Shown here piece after piece: positions 8,871 through 16,705 of a stretch of DNA of 64,000 nucleotides. The stretch comes from Sphaerisporangium sp039871875. GTDB lineage: Bacteria > Actinomycetota > Actinomycetes > Streptosporangiales > Streptosporangiaceae. The notes beneath the pieces were generated by a model. That model was not told where the DNA came from. It worked only from the letters and a program-made list of their open reading frames with translations, and made no database searches. Both the position numbers and the translations under genes were made by a program. Numbering within the stretch: position 1 is the first letter of the stretch; each line of letters begins with the position of its first letter. The DNA lies in assembly GCF_039871875.1 (NCBI RefSeq), contig NZ_JBDPMD010000007.1, positions 222,929-286,928 of the forward strand, read 5' to 3'.

Positions 8871-10520
8871 TCAGTCAAGGGGGCGCCATTCGATACGGGA
8901 CCCGTACCGCGCACGCCACCGCGCGAGCAGCCCGGCCCACTGGAGGACGTACAGCGGCCCGGACCACCGGGCCTGCCGCGCCCGCGTCTCCGGGTCGTCG
9001 AGCACGGCGAGCATTCGCGGGCCGAGCAGCTCACGCACCTCGGCGCAGCCGGCGACGTCCCGCGCCAGCGCGGCCAGCGCCGCCGGGCTCGTCGCCCGCC
9101 GCGGCCCGGGAGCGGGGCGCTCGCCGGGGTCGTTGGTGGAGGGCAGCCCGGCCACCCGGGGCGCGCCGTACGCCAGCATCGCCCGGTAGTAGGCGTGGTC
9201 CTCCCGCGCGGCGAGCGGCACCCGCAGGGCGCCCGCGATGATCTCGGGGTCGGCGAACGGCAGCACGACCTCCGCCTCGGGCCCGAGCAGCCAGTTCGGC
9301 GAGGCGTAGATGCCCCGGTACCGGGTGAGCAGCCGGGCGAGGATCGGCAGCGCCGGATGGTCCTCCACCGGCCGCGTCACCCGGTCGAACGCCGCCGCGC
9401 TGAGCGCCGCCACGGCCTCGCCGATCCCCGGCGCCCAGATGCCCTCGTGCCGGGGGAAGTGCGGCGACAGGGCCCGCCAGGACACCCGCCGCGCCTCGGC
9501 GGGACCGGCCGCCGCCGCGACGTCCCCGTGGTCGGGACGGCGGCGCAGCAGCGCGTCGCCGAGGCAGCCGTCCACCAGCGGCCCGCGCAGTTCGTGGACG
9601 GCGCGGGCGTACGGCATGGCCCACCCGTGGTGCAGCGTCTGGTACTGCGTTCGCCGCCACACGTGCCGGTACTCCTCCAGCCACGCCTCCGGTCCTGGCG
9701 TCACCACGCGGTGCGGCAGGCCGAGCTCGGCGGCGACCCCCCGGGCACAGGTGACGTCGAGGTCCGTGCCGTCGTCGGTGCTGGTGGTCCAGGCCTGTGC
9801 CCGCACGCCGCGGCGCACGGCGAGCGCGGCGAGCAGCCGGGAGTCCCAGCCGCCGCTCAGCCCGACGGTGACCGGCCCCGCCCGGCGCGGGACGCGGGCC
9901 GCGATGAGCTCGGTCATCTCCTGCGGCGAGGGCGGCGCCCCCGGCGCCAGCCAGGCGGGCTCGAAGCGCTCGCGCCGGGCGGGCCCGGAGGAACGGGCCG
10001 GGACGTGCCACGCGGTGGCGGGCTCCAGGCGCCTGATCTCGGCGAACGGCGTCTCGTCCCCGATCGGGGTCATCAGCACCAGCAGGTTGGCGAGCGCCGA
10101 CCAGTCGGCGCGCAGCGGCCGGTCGTCCAGGTGGACCAGCGGATCGACGCGGACCGAGAAGTACAAAGCGTCCCCGTGCGCCCGGACGTTCAGCTCGTTC
10201 AGCCCGAGCGCGTCGGTGTGCAGGACCACGCCGCCGGGGTCGACCACCAGCCCGGCGGCCAGGCGCCGCTCGGCGGCGTCCCGCCACGAGGAGGGCTGCG
10301 GGGGGCCGCCCGCGGCGGGCCACCACAGGTAGCCGGACCGCGACCCGGCCGACCAGTTCTCCGGCTCGCCCGTGGACCACAGGACGGCCGTGGGGGATCG
10401 GTGCACCTCGTCGAGGCTCGGGGGAGAGGCGGCCAGCATGCGGTCCGCCACGCGTGCATCCCACTTACCGATGGCACCGCAGACATATGGCCGCGCCCGG
10501 TAGGAGATGAACATTTCCAT
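8871..10520 (-). CDS. Asparagine synthase-related protein without glutaminase cysteine
   Basis: A 549-residue member of the class B asparagine synthetase superfamily. The ATP-pyrophosphatase PP-loop is present as VGLSGGWDSRLLAAL near residue 220, and later GCLGDALLRR resembles the synthetase active-site region. The N-terminal half has the general shape of the Ntn domain (FSVRVDPLVHLDD and downstream strands) but starts MEMFISYRARPYVCG, so the catalytic Cys2 is missing and ammonia from glutamine is not expected. Such relatives adenylate a carboxylate and form amide or lactam bonds (beta-lactam synthetase, lasso cyclases). It is first in the minus-strand run with a methyltransferase and two glycosyltransferases. 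The substrate is unknown. I found no lasso precursor beside it. Confidence 0.8.
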   Translation of the reverse strand: MEMFISYRARPYVCGAIGKWDARVADRMLAASPPSLDEVHRSPTAVLWSTGEPENWSAGSRSGYLWWPAAGGPPQPSSWRDAAERRLAAGLVVDPGGVVLHTDALGLNELNVRAHGDALYFSVRVDPLVHLDDRPLRADWSALANLLVLMTPIGDETPFAEIRRLEPATAWHVPARSSGPARRERFEPAWLAPGAPPSPQEMTELIAARVPRRAGPVTVGLSGGWDSRLLAALAVRRGVRAQAWTTSTDDGTDLDVTCARGVAAELGLPHRVVTPGPEAWLEEYRHVWRRTQYQTLHHGWAMPYARAVHELRGPLVDGCLGDALLRRRPDHGDVAAAAGPAEARRVSWRALSPHFPRHEGIWAPGIGEAVAALSAAAFDRVTRPVEDHPALPILARLLTRYRGIYASPNWLLGPEAEVVLPFADPEIIAGALRVPLAAREDHAYYRAMLAYGAPRVAGLPSTNDPGERPAPGPRRATSPAALAALARDVAGCAEVRELLGPRMLAVLDDPETRARQARWSGPLYVLQWAGLLARWRARYGSRIEWRPLD

Positions 10521-10595
10521 GAGGCTAGCGAGATGATTGGGGCATGAGTCCGCTTATTACCGCTTTTTCCAGCCTTTCTCATGGAACTCACAAGG

Positions 10596-10623
10596 AAGGG
10601 GCAGGTCATGAGACCTGCCCCTT
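10596..10623 (-). terminator. Strong hairpin downstream of fba
   Basis: A perfect 12-bp stem (AAGGGGCAGGTC / GACCTGCCCCTT) with an ATGA loop, about 60 bases past the fba stop. It is a convincing terminator that separates fba from the Asn-synthase-like gene. Confidence 0.8.
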
Positions 10624-10683
10624 CTCTCGCATATCAGACGCCTTACCGGCGTGGCGCACCGCCCCGCCGGAAGCGCGCCATGA

Positions 10684-11703
10684 TCAGAGCTTGTTGCCCG
10701 CCGACAGCAGGTCGTCGCACGCCTGGGCCACCCGGGCGGCCATGCCGGCCTCGGCCGACTTGCCCCACGCGCGCGGGTCGTAGTCCTTCTTGTTGCCCAC
10801 GTCGCCGTCGACCTTCAGCACGCCGTCGTACTTGCGGAACATGTGCTCGGCCACCGGGCGGGTGTAGGCGTACTGCGTGTCGGTGTCGATGTTCATCTTC
10901 ACCACGCCGTAGGCGATCGCCTCGCGGATCTCGTCGAGCGAGGAGCCGGAACCACCGTGGAACACCAGGTGGAACGGCTTCTCGGCGCCGTGCTGGGCGC
11001 CCACGGCGTCCTGGATCTCCTTGAGGACGCTCGGCCGCAGCTTCACGTGACCCGGCTTGTACACGCCGTGCACGTTGCCGAACGTCGCCGCGAGCAGGTA
11101 CCGGCCGCGGTCGCCGACGCCGAGCGCCTCGGCGGTGGCCAGGGCGTCCTCGGGCGTGCTGTACAGCTTCTCGTTCATCTCGCCGACGACGCCGTCCTCC
11201 TCGCCGCCGACGACGCCGATCTCGACCTCCAGCACGACGTTGGCCTCGCGGGCCTTCTCCAGCAGCTCCTGGGCGATCTGGAGGTTCTCGTCGAGCGGGC
11301 ACGCCGAGCCGTCCCACATGTGGGACTGGAAGATCGGGTCCTTGCCCTCGGCGACACGCTGCCGGGAGAGGTCGAGCAGGGGGTTCACGAACCCGGCGAG
11401 CTTGTCCTTGGGGCAGTGGTCGGTGTGCAGGGCGATCTGCACGGGGTACTTGTCGGCGACGGCGCGGGCGTAGCCGGCCAGCGCCAGGGCGCCGGTGACC
11501 ATGTCCTTGACGGTGGGGCCCGAGAGGTACTCGGCGCCGCCGGTCGAGACCTGGATGATCCCGTCACTCTCGGCCTCCGCGAAACCGCGGAGCGCGGCGT
11601 TCAGCGTCTGCGAGGACGTCACGTTGATCGCCGGGTATGCGAAACCATTGGCCTTGGCCCGGTCGAGCATCTCGGCGTAGACCTCTGGGGTCGCGATAGG
11701 CAT
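10684..11703 (-). CDS. fba: Class II fructose-bisphosphate aldolase
   Basis: Zinc-dependent aldolase interconverting fructose-1,6-bisphosphate with dihydroxyacetone phosphate and glyceraldehyde-3-phosphate in glycolysis and gluconeogenesis. The 339-residue length is normal. Clear motifs are AINVTSSQTLNAALRGF, IALHTDHCPKDKLAGF (His zinc ligand and catalytic Asp), FQSHMWDGSACPLDENL, VLEVEIGVVGGEEDGV, LHLVFHGGSGS-type loop (FHLVFHGGSGSSLDEI) and VKMNIDTDTQYAYTRPV for phosphate binding. The ATG at 11703 has GGGAG upstream. It is single-gene, with a strong terminator at 10596-10623. Confidence 0.98.
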   Translation of the reverse strand: MPIATPEVYAEMLDRAKANGFAYPAINVTSSQTLNAALRGFAEAESDGIIQVSTGGAEYLSGPTVKDMVTGALALAGYARAVADKYPVQIALHTDHCPKDKLAGFVNPLLDLSRQRVAEGKDPIFQSHMWDGSACPLDENLQIAQELLEKAREANVVLEVEIGVVGGEEDGVVGEMNEKLYSTPEDALATAEALGVGDRGRYLLAATFGNVHGVYKPGHVKLRPSVLKEIQDAVGAQHGAEKPFHLVFHGGSGSSLDEIREAIAYGVVKMNIDTDTQYAYTRPVAEHMFRKYDGVLKVDGDVGNKKDYDPRAWGKSAEAGMAARVAQACDDLLSAGNKL

Positions 11704-11930
11704 CGGAAGTCATCTCCCTGAACGGATCTTGATGGCCGCGCACGGGCCAGGACGAGCATTACGGGGCAGACAGCAAGTATTGCGAAGTAGCGGCGAGTCG
11801 GGAAACCACGGACCGGCCTGGTGCCGGAGTGCCGTGGCATCCGGCGCCGCCGGAGGCCGGCGCTCGCTCGATATACCTCGTCGTACCCGTTCGCGCGCGG
11901 AACCCGCTCGCCAGGATAGTCTCGTCCGTG

Positions 11931-12671
11931 ATGGACCTCACGAATCTTCTGGACGCCCAGTGGTGGATCGTCACCTTCGGGCTGATCGGCATCCTGGCGA
12001 TCATCTTCGCCGAGACCGGGCTTCTCATCGGGTTCTTCCTGCCCGGTGACTCCCTGCTGGTCGTCGCCGGCATGGGCGCATCCTCCGCCGTGGCGGCCTC
12101 CGTCGGCCTCGACGCGCCGTTCCCGCTGGCCGTGCTGCTGATCGGGGCGCCGTTCTGTGCCATCGTGGGGGCCCAGCTCGGCCACTACATCGGCGCCAAG
12201 ACCGGCCCCCGGCTGTTCTCCCGGCCCGACTCCCGGCTGTTCAAGCAGGAGTACGTCGAGAAGGCCGAGCACTACTTCCAGAAGTTCGGCCCGGCCAAGG
12301 CCGTGGTGCTCGCGCGGTTCATCCCGATCGTCCGCACGTTCCTCAACCCGGTGGCCGGCATGCTCCGCATGCCCGCGCCGAAGTTCTTCCTGTGGAACGT
12401 GATCGGCGGCATCCTGTGGACGGAGTCGCTGCTGCTCTTCGGCTACTTCCTCGGCAGCTCGATCCCCAACGTCGACCGGTACATCCTGCCGGGCGCCGCG
12501 GTGATCATCCTGCTCTCGATCATCCCGATCATCCGAGAGATCATGAAGGGTCGCAAGGAGGCCCGTGCCGTCCCGCTGACCGGGCCCGTGAAGGGCGCCG
12601 GGGCCGTGCCGCCCGCCGCCGGCGAGCAGCCCCGGGGGCGTCACCACCGGGACCCCGCCTCTCCCATGTAG
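11931..12671 (+). CDS. DedA family integral membrane protein
   Basis: A 246-residue inner-membrane protein of the DedA/SNARE-associated family, whose characterised members act as lipid (undecaprenyl phosphate) translocases. The family core is visible: GLLIGFFLPGDSLLVVAG, GAQLGHYIGAKTGPRLFSR, the KFGPAKAVVLARFIPIVRTFLNPVAGM block carrying the conserved Arg residues, and WNVIGGILWTESLLLFGYFLG. About five hydrophobic segments are seen, with a basic cytoplasmic tail. The ATG at 11931 is chosen because the upstream extension lacks family character; a GTG immediately before it is possible. It is divergent from fba across about 230 bases. Confidence 0.92.
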   Translation: MDLTNLLDAQWWIVTFGLIGILAIIFAETGLLIGFFLPGDSLLVVAGMGASSAVAASVGLDAPFPLAVLLIGAPFCAIVGAQLGHYIGAKTGPRLFSRPDSRLFKQEYVEKAEHYFQKFGPAKAVVLARFIPIVRTFLNPVAGMLRMPAPKFFLWNVIGGILWTESLLLFGYFLGSSIPNVDRYILPGAAVIILLSIIPIIREIMKGRKEARAVPLTGPVKGAGAVPPAAGEQPRGRHHRDPASPM

Positions 12672-12749
12672 CGGGGCCGCGGGCCGTCCGTCAGACGATT
12701 GTCCTGATGAGCGGCCGTTCACCGCCACGGAGCGGCTACCCTCCGATAT

Positions 12750-13190
12750 GTGGGACGCCACAGAACCGACCCCATGGGGCTCGCCCGCCTGCTGCTCGCG
12801 GGCGTGGCCGTCCTCGTGGTGGTGGCGCTCATCGTGCTCGGCGTGCTGGCCCTCATCGGGTCCCTGAGCTCCGACCCTCCGGCACCGAAGGACGCCGTGT
12901 CGTCCGCCCCGTCCGCGAGCGTCCCCTCGGCGCCTCCGGCCACCGGCACGGCCCCCACCCTGTTCGTGGAGTGCCGCGCCGACCGCTGCCCGCTGTTCGT
13001 GCGGGTCAGCGGCGGCGACGTCGTGGAGGACCGCGACCTCAGCCGCGGCCAGCAGGCGATCTACGACCAGCCCCGGCTCGACGTGGTGCTGGGCGACGCC
13101 GCCGGCGTGTACGTCGAGGTGAACGGCGAGCCTCGCAAGCCCGGCAAACCCGGCGAACGTCAGACCTTCACCGCCGAACGCGACGGCTGA
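12750..13190 (+). CDS. Small membrane-anchored protein, unknown function
   Basis: A 146-residue protein with one N-terminal transmembrane helix (about residues 9-37, very Leu/Val-rich), a Ser/Ala/Pro linker (about 40-65) and a small extracytoplasmic beta domain (TLFVECRADRCPLFVRVSGGDVVEDRDL then LDVVLGDAAGVYVEVNGEP). Two cysteines in CRADRC could form a disulphide. The C-terminal part resembles the small beta domain at the end of RodZ-like proteins (a residue-poor similarity that I would not rely on). The start is GTG at 12750 or ATG at 12774. It is convergent with pyrE. Confidence 0.7.
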   Translation: MGRHRTDPMGLARLLLAGVAVLVVVALIVLGVLALIGSLSSDPPAPKDAVSSAPSASVPSAPPATGTAPTLFVECRADRCPLFVRVSGGDVVEDRDLSRGQQAIYDQPRLDVVLGDAAGVYVEVNGEPRKPGKPGERQTFTAERDG

Positions 13191-13215
13191 TCCGATCCGC
13201 CGCCAGGTGAAACGT

Positions 13216-13752
13216 TCAGGACAGACCGAGATCGGCGAGGGTGTAGGCGGTGCGGTAGGGGAAGCCGGTGGCCTCGATGGCCGCGGCGGCGCCGCGGTCC
13301 ACGATGGTCGCCACGCCGGCGATCTCCGCGCCCGCCTCGCGCAGGGCCTCCACGGCGGTCAGCACCGAACCGCCGGTGGTCGAGGTGTCCTCCACCGCGA
13401 GCACCCGGCGGCCCGCGACGTCCGGGCCCTCGATGCGGCGCTGCAAGCCGTGCGCCTTGCCCTCCTTGCGCACCACGAACGCGTCCAGGCGCCGCCCGCG
13501 CGCCGCCGCCGCGTGGAGCATCGCCGCGGCCACCGGGTCCGCGCCGAGCGTCAGGCCGCCCACGGCGTCGTACCCGAGGTCCTCGGTGAGGTCGAGCATC
13601 ACGCGGCCCACCAGAGGGGCCGCGGTGCCGTCCAGCGTGATCCGGCGCAGGTCCACGTACCAGTCGGCCTCACGGCCGGAGGACAGCACGACGCGGCCGT
13701 GCACGACCCCCTTTTTGATGATTTCGTCCAGCAGATTCGCACGGTCGTTCAT
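13216..13752 (-). CDS. pyrE: Orotate phosphoribosyltransferase
   Basis: Transfers the ribose-5-phosphate of PRPP to orotate, giving OMP in pyrimidine synthesis. The 178-residue length is that of the short actinobacterial form. The type I PRTase PRPP loop RRVLAVEDTSTTGGSVLTAVEAL is intact near residues 112-134, with FVVRKEGKAHG (catalytic Lys region) before it and an N-terminal HGRVVLSSGREADWYVDLRR that is typical of PyrE. The ATG at 13752 is the only sensible start. It is not linked to other pyrimidine genes in the window. Confidence 0.95.
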   Translation of the reverse strand: MNDRANLLDEIIKKGVVHGRVVLSSGREADWYVDLRRITLDGTAAPLVGRVMLDLTEDLGYDAVGGLTLGADPVAAAMLHAAAARGRRLDAFVVRKEGKAHGLQRRIEGPDVAGRRVLAVEDTSTTGGSVLTAVEALREAGAEIAGVATIVDRGAAAAIEATGFPYRTAYTLADLGLS

Positions 13753-13985
13753 GGGGCCAGCCTAGAGAACACCGCCGTGTGGGGGCCGTCCGGGCACCGC
13801 CTAATCACTGCAGGTCGGGCTTAAAGAACAAACTGGTACGGTCGGCGTGGACGTCCATAGATATGGTCATGCGCGGGCCGAATCGCCGGGATTCACCCGC
13901 GCGCGATCAGAGGCTTCATTACCCTGAGATAGGGCCGGGCTTCGGCTGCCACCGGGCCTGACCCACGTAGAAAGGGCGGTGTCGC
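13753..13985. other. Divergent intergenic region, pyrE / NYN gene
   Basis: This 233-base spacer should hold the promoters of pyrE (minus) and of the NYN gene (plus). It is less GC-rich around 13800-13880 than its surroundings, as expected of a promoter. No RNA gene, operator or convincing hairpin is evident to me. Confidence 0.4.
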
Positions 13986-16616
13986 GTGGATCGCTGCGCG
14001 CTGTTCGTTGACGCCGGCTACCTGCTGGCGGACGGCGCGATGGCCGTGCATGGGACCCGCCATCGCGAAGCCGTCACCTGGGACTTCCCGGGGTTGCTGC
14101 AACTGCTGTCCACTTTGTCGCGTGAACGCACCGATCTTCCGTTGTTGCGGTGCTACTGGTACGAGGCCACGGTCGAGGGGCGGCGCACACCGGAGCACGA
14201 CGCGCTGGCCGACATCCCCGGCCTCAAGCTGCGGCTCGCCCGCATCCGGCCCGGCCGCCGTGAGGGTGTCGACGCCCAGGTGCACCGGGACCTCATGACG
14301 CTGGCGCGCAACAACGCCATCTGCGACGCCGTGGTGGTCAGCGGGGACGAGGACCTGGCGCAGGTCGTGAGCGACGCGCAGGACCTCGGCATCCGGGTCA
14401 CCGTCATCCACATCGCCGCCGAGGGCAGCTGGGCGGTGTCGCGGACTCTGCAGCAGGAGTGCGACGATCTCATCGAGATCAGCGGCGGGCATCTGCGGCC
14501 GTACGTCAATCTCGTCACCGGCAACGTCGCGGGCCCGGCGGACACCGGCAACGGGCACGGCAACGGCCGTTCCGCCTCCGGCCTGTCCACCACGTCGTCC
14601 CACGGGTCACCCGGGTACGCCCAGGGGGCGCTCGCGCCCGGGCCGAGCGGCTCGGCGCCGCCCGCCGGGCGGGCGGCCAGTGGGCAGAGCCGGCCCGGTG
14701 AGCAGGGCGGCGACGCTGCTCCCTATGGCGGGGAGTCCACCTACGGCGCCTACGGTCCCGGTGGCGCGTACGGCCAGGCCGCCGCCGCGTACGGCACCGG
14801 GCAGGGCGGGCAGGTGGGGGCCCACGGCCTCACGCAGGACTCCCCCCAGAGCACCCCCGCGCACGGTTCTCCCGGTCCGGGCGGGTACGCCGCGGAGTCC
14901 CCCGGCGCCGGCTCGCCGGCCCAGGGGTCGTACGGCCTCGGCGCTTCCTACGGACCAGCCGGCCGGCCTCCCGCTGAGCCCCACGTCTCCGGCACGTTCA
15001 TGGACGCACCGCCCGCTGCCGCCGTCCCCGGCGAACCGGCCGGCGCCGGTTCCCCGGGCACGGGCGGCCTGGGCCCGGCGGCCGGCCCCGGTGCCGGGGG
15101 CCCCGGATCGGGTGGTCCCGGTGCGGGTGGTCCCGGGTCCGGCTCAGGTGGGCTGGGGTCCGGTGGGCACAGTGCGGGTGGTCCCGGGTCCGGCGGGCAT
15201 GGCTCCGGTGGGCTCGGTTCGGGTGGGCACGGTTCGGGTGGGCTTGGTACGGGAGGGTCTCTCGCCGGTGGCGTGCACGGTGCACGTGGGGCGGGTGAGA
15301 GCGGCTCCATGGGTGGCATGACGCCGGGGGGTTCTCTGGGTGGGGCGCCGGCTGGTGGTTCTCTGGGGGGTGGGACGCAGGGGGGTTCGCTCGGCGGTGG
15401 CACGGCGGGCGGTTCGCTCGGTGGTGGTGTCGCGGGTGGTCCTCACAGTGGCGGTGCGCATGGAGCAGGGACAGGGGGGGCCGCCGGGGGTGGTGGCCCG
15501 CTTGCCGGAGGGGGCGTTTCGAGCGGTGGTTACGGGGCGGGAGGCCTTCACGGCACGGGGGACGTGAACGCGTCGGGTCAGGCCGGAACGGGTGGGCACG
15601 CCGGGGGGGCGGCGAGTCGTTCTCCCGGGGCCAGTGGTCACGCACCCGGCGCCGGTGGCCACGGCACCGCGACGGATGGCCACGCCGACAGTGCGAGCGG
15701 TGCGACCGGTCTTGGTGGGGCGGGTGGTCCTGCGGGCGGAGCCGGTGGGCACGCGGGCGGTGCCGGTGGGCACGCGGGCGGTGCCGGTGGGGCCGGTGGG
15801 CATGCGGGTGGTGCCGGGGGTCACGCTGGTGGGTCCGGTGGGCATGCGGGTGGTGCCGGGGGTCACGCTGGTGGGTCCGGTGGGCATGTGGGCGGTGCGG
15901 GTGGGCACGCCGGTGGGTCCGGTGGTCTCGCGGGTGGTGCGGGTGGGCACGGCGGTGGGGCCGGTGGGCATGCGGGTGGTGCCGGAGGACATTCGTCGGC
16001 GGGGGCGCGAGGTGGGGGGGCGCATCAGGCCGGTGGGCAGGCCGGGGCGCACGGAGGGCGGTCCGGTGGGGGGCATGGGGCCGCGCAGGACGGTGGGACG
16101 GGGCAGCGGGGGGCGCAGGCGGCGTTGCCCGCGGCGGGGTATTCGGGGGGGTTCTCGGCGGATCCGGGTGGGCCGGGGCCGGGGCCGCTGACCGGGCCCA
16201 TGCCGGCGCCGGTGCCGCCTCAGGCGGTGCCGGGGCAGTACAGTCCCGGTGGCCACGCGGGCGGGGCCGGTGGGCACGCGGGCGGGGCGCCGCCGTACTC
16301 GGGGGGGCAGCTCGGGCCCTACACGGGGCCGCAGCCGGCGCCGGTGCCGACGCACACGCCCCCGGGGACGACCACGCTGGCGGACGCGGTGAAAGCCGCT
16401 CACAAGGAAGGCCACGATTTCGGGGAGTCCGTCGCCCGGGACGCGCCGGCCCTCTGGCTGGAGGCGGTGCTCGCGCGGAAGCCACGTATGCCGTCTGACC
16501 TGGAGGCACGACTGCTCCAGGGATCGTCGCTCCCCATCGACTTCCTGCTGCACGACGAAGTGCGCCACGCGTTGCGCCGGGGTTTCTGGGATGCCTTGGA
16601 GCGTGCCCGGCGCTAA
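13986..16616 (+). CDS. NYN (PIN-like) domain protein with giant Gly/His-rich repeat linker
   Basis: An 876-residue protein in three parts. Residues 1-165 are a NYN domain, a PIN-like nuclease fold: ALFVDAGYLLADGAMAV (first catalytic Asp), EGVDAQVHRDLMTLA (second acidic site) and DAVVVSGDEDLAQVVSDAQDLGIRVTVIHI (third acidic cluster), so a metal-dependent RNase is likely. Residues about 175-790 are low complexity, first Gly/Ser/Ala/Pro/Tyr-rich, then GSLGG repeats, then GGHAGGAGG-type repeats. The last 80 residues are an ordered helical domain (ADAVKAAHKEGHDFGESVARDAP onward) conserved in style, not composition. The start is GTG at 13986 behind AAAGGGCGG. Orthologues that I know of have a much shorter linker, so this one looks expanded. 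Confidence 0.85.
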   Translation: MDRCALFVDAGYLLADGAMAVHGTRHREAVTWDFPGLLQLLSTLSRERTDLPLLRCYWYEATVEGRRTPEHDALADIPGLKLRLARIRPGRREGVDAQVHRDLMTLARNNAICDAVVVSGDEDLAQVVSDAQDLGIRVTVIHIAAEGSWAVSRTLQQECDDLIEISGGHLRPYVNLVTGNVAGPADTGNGHGNGRSASGLSTTSSHGSPGYAQGALAPGPSGSAPPAGRAASGQSRPGEQGGDAAPYGGESTYGAYGPGGAYGQAAAAYGTGQGGQVGAHGLTQDSPQSTPAHGSPGPGGYAAESPGAGSPAQGSYGLGASYGPAGRPPAEPHVSGTFMDAPPAAAVPGEPAGAGSPGTGGLGPAAGPGAGGPGSGGPGAGGPGSGSGGLGSGGHSAGGPGSGGHGSGGLGSGGHGSGGLGTGGSLAGGVHGARGAGESGSMGGMTPGGSLGGAPAGGSLGGGTQGGSLGGGTAGGSLGGGVAGGPHSGGAHGAGTGGAAGGGGPLAGGGVSSGGYGAGGLHGTGDVNASGQAGTGGHAGGAASRSPGASGHAPGAGGHGTATDGHADSASGATGLGGAGGPAGGAGGHAGGAGGHAGGAGGAGGHAGGAGGHAGGSGGHAGGAGGHAGGSGGHVGGAGGHAGGSGGLAGGAGGHGGGAGGHAGGAGGHSSAGARGGGAHQAGGQAGAHGGRSGGGHGAAQDGGTGQRGAQAALPAAGYSGGFSADPGGPGPGPLTGPMPAPVPPQAVPGQYSPGGHAGGAGGHAGGAPPYSGGQLGPYTGPQPAPVPTHTPPGTTTLADAVKAAHKEGHDFGESVARDAPALWLEAVLARKPRMPSDLEARLLQGSSLPIDFLLHDEVRHALRRGFWDALERARR
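15733..15987 (+). repeat. Tandem coding repeat, GGHAGGAGG-type units
   Basis: An in-frame tandem repeat inside the NYN gene. Units of about 21-24 bases encode variants of GGHAGGA or GGHAGGS, at least ten in a row, with near-identical DNA (for example GGTCACGCTGGTGGGTCC twice in succession). A related block, GSLGGG, is repeated at about 15340-15430. The pattern suggests slippage or unequal crossover expansion. Confidence 0.85.
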
Positions 16617-16705
16617 CGTGGGCGTCATGCGCGTGCGCGCACACAATTGCTCATAGTTTGCTTGGAGTTGCTCAAGGACTCAGGTACACCGGCGAGGGGG
16701 TACCC

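Noticed and set aside
10521..10683. Lasso-peptide precursor next to the Asn-synthase-like gene
   Set aside because: I looked for a short leader-core frame near 8814-8870 and 10521-10683 and found none. No RRE or B-protein protease gene is adjacent.
15733..15987. CRISPR-like regular repeats
   Set aside because: Units are contiguous, have no unique spacers, and stay in frame within the NYN gene.
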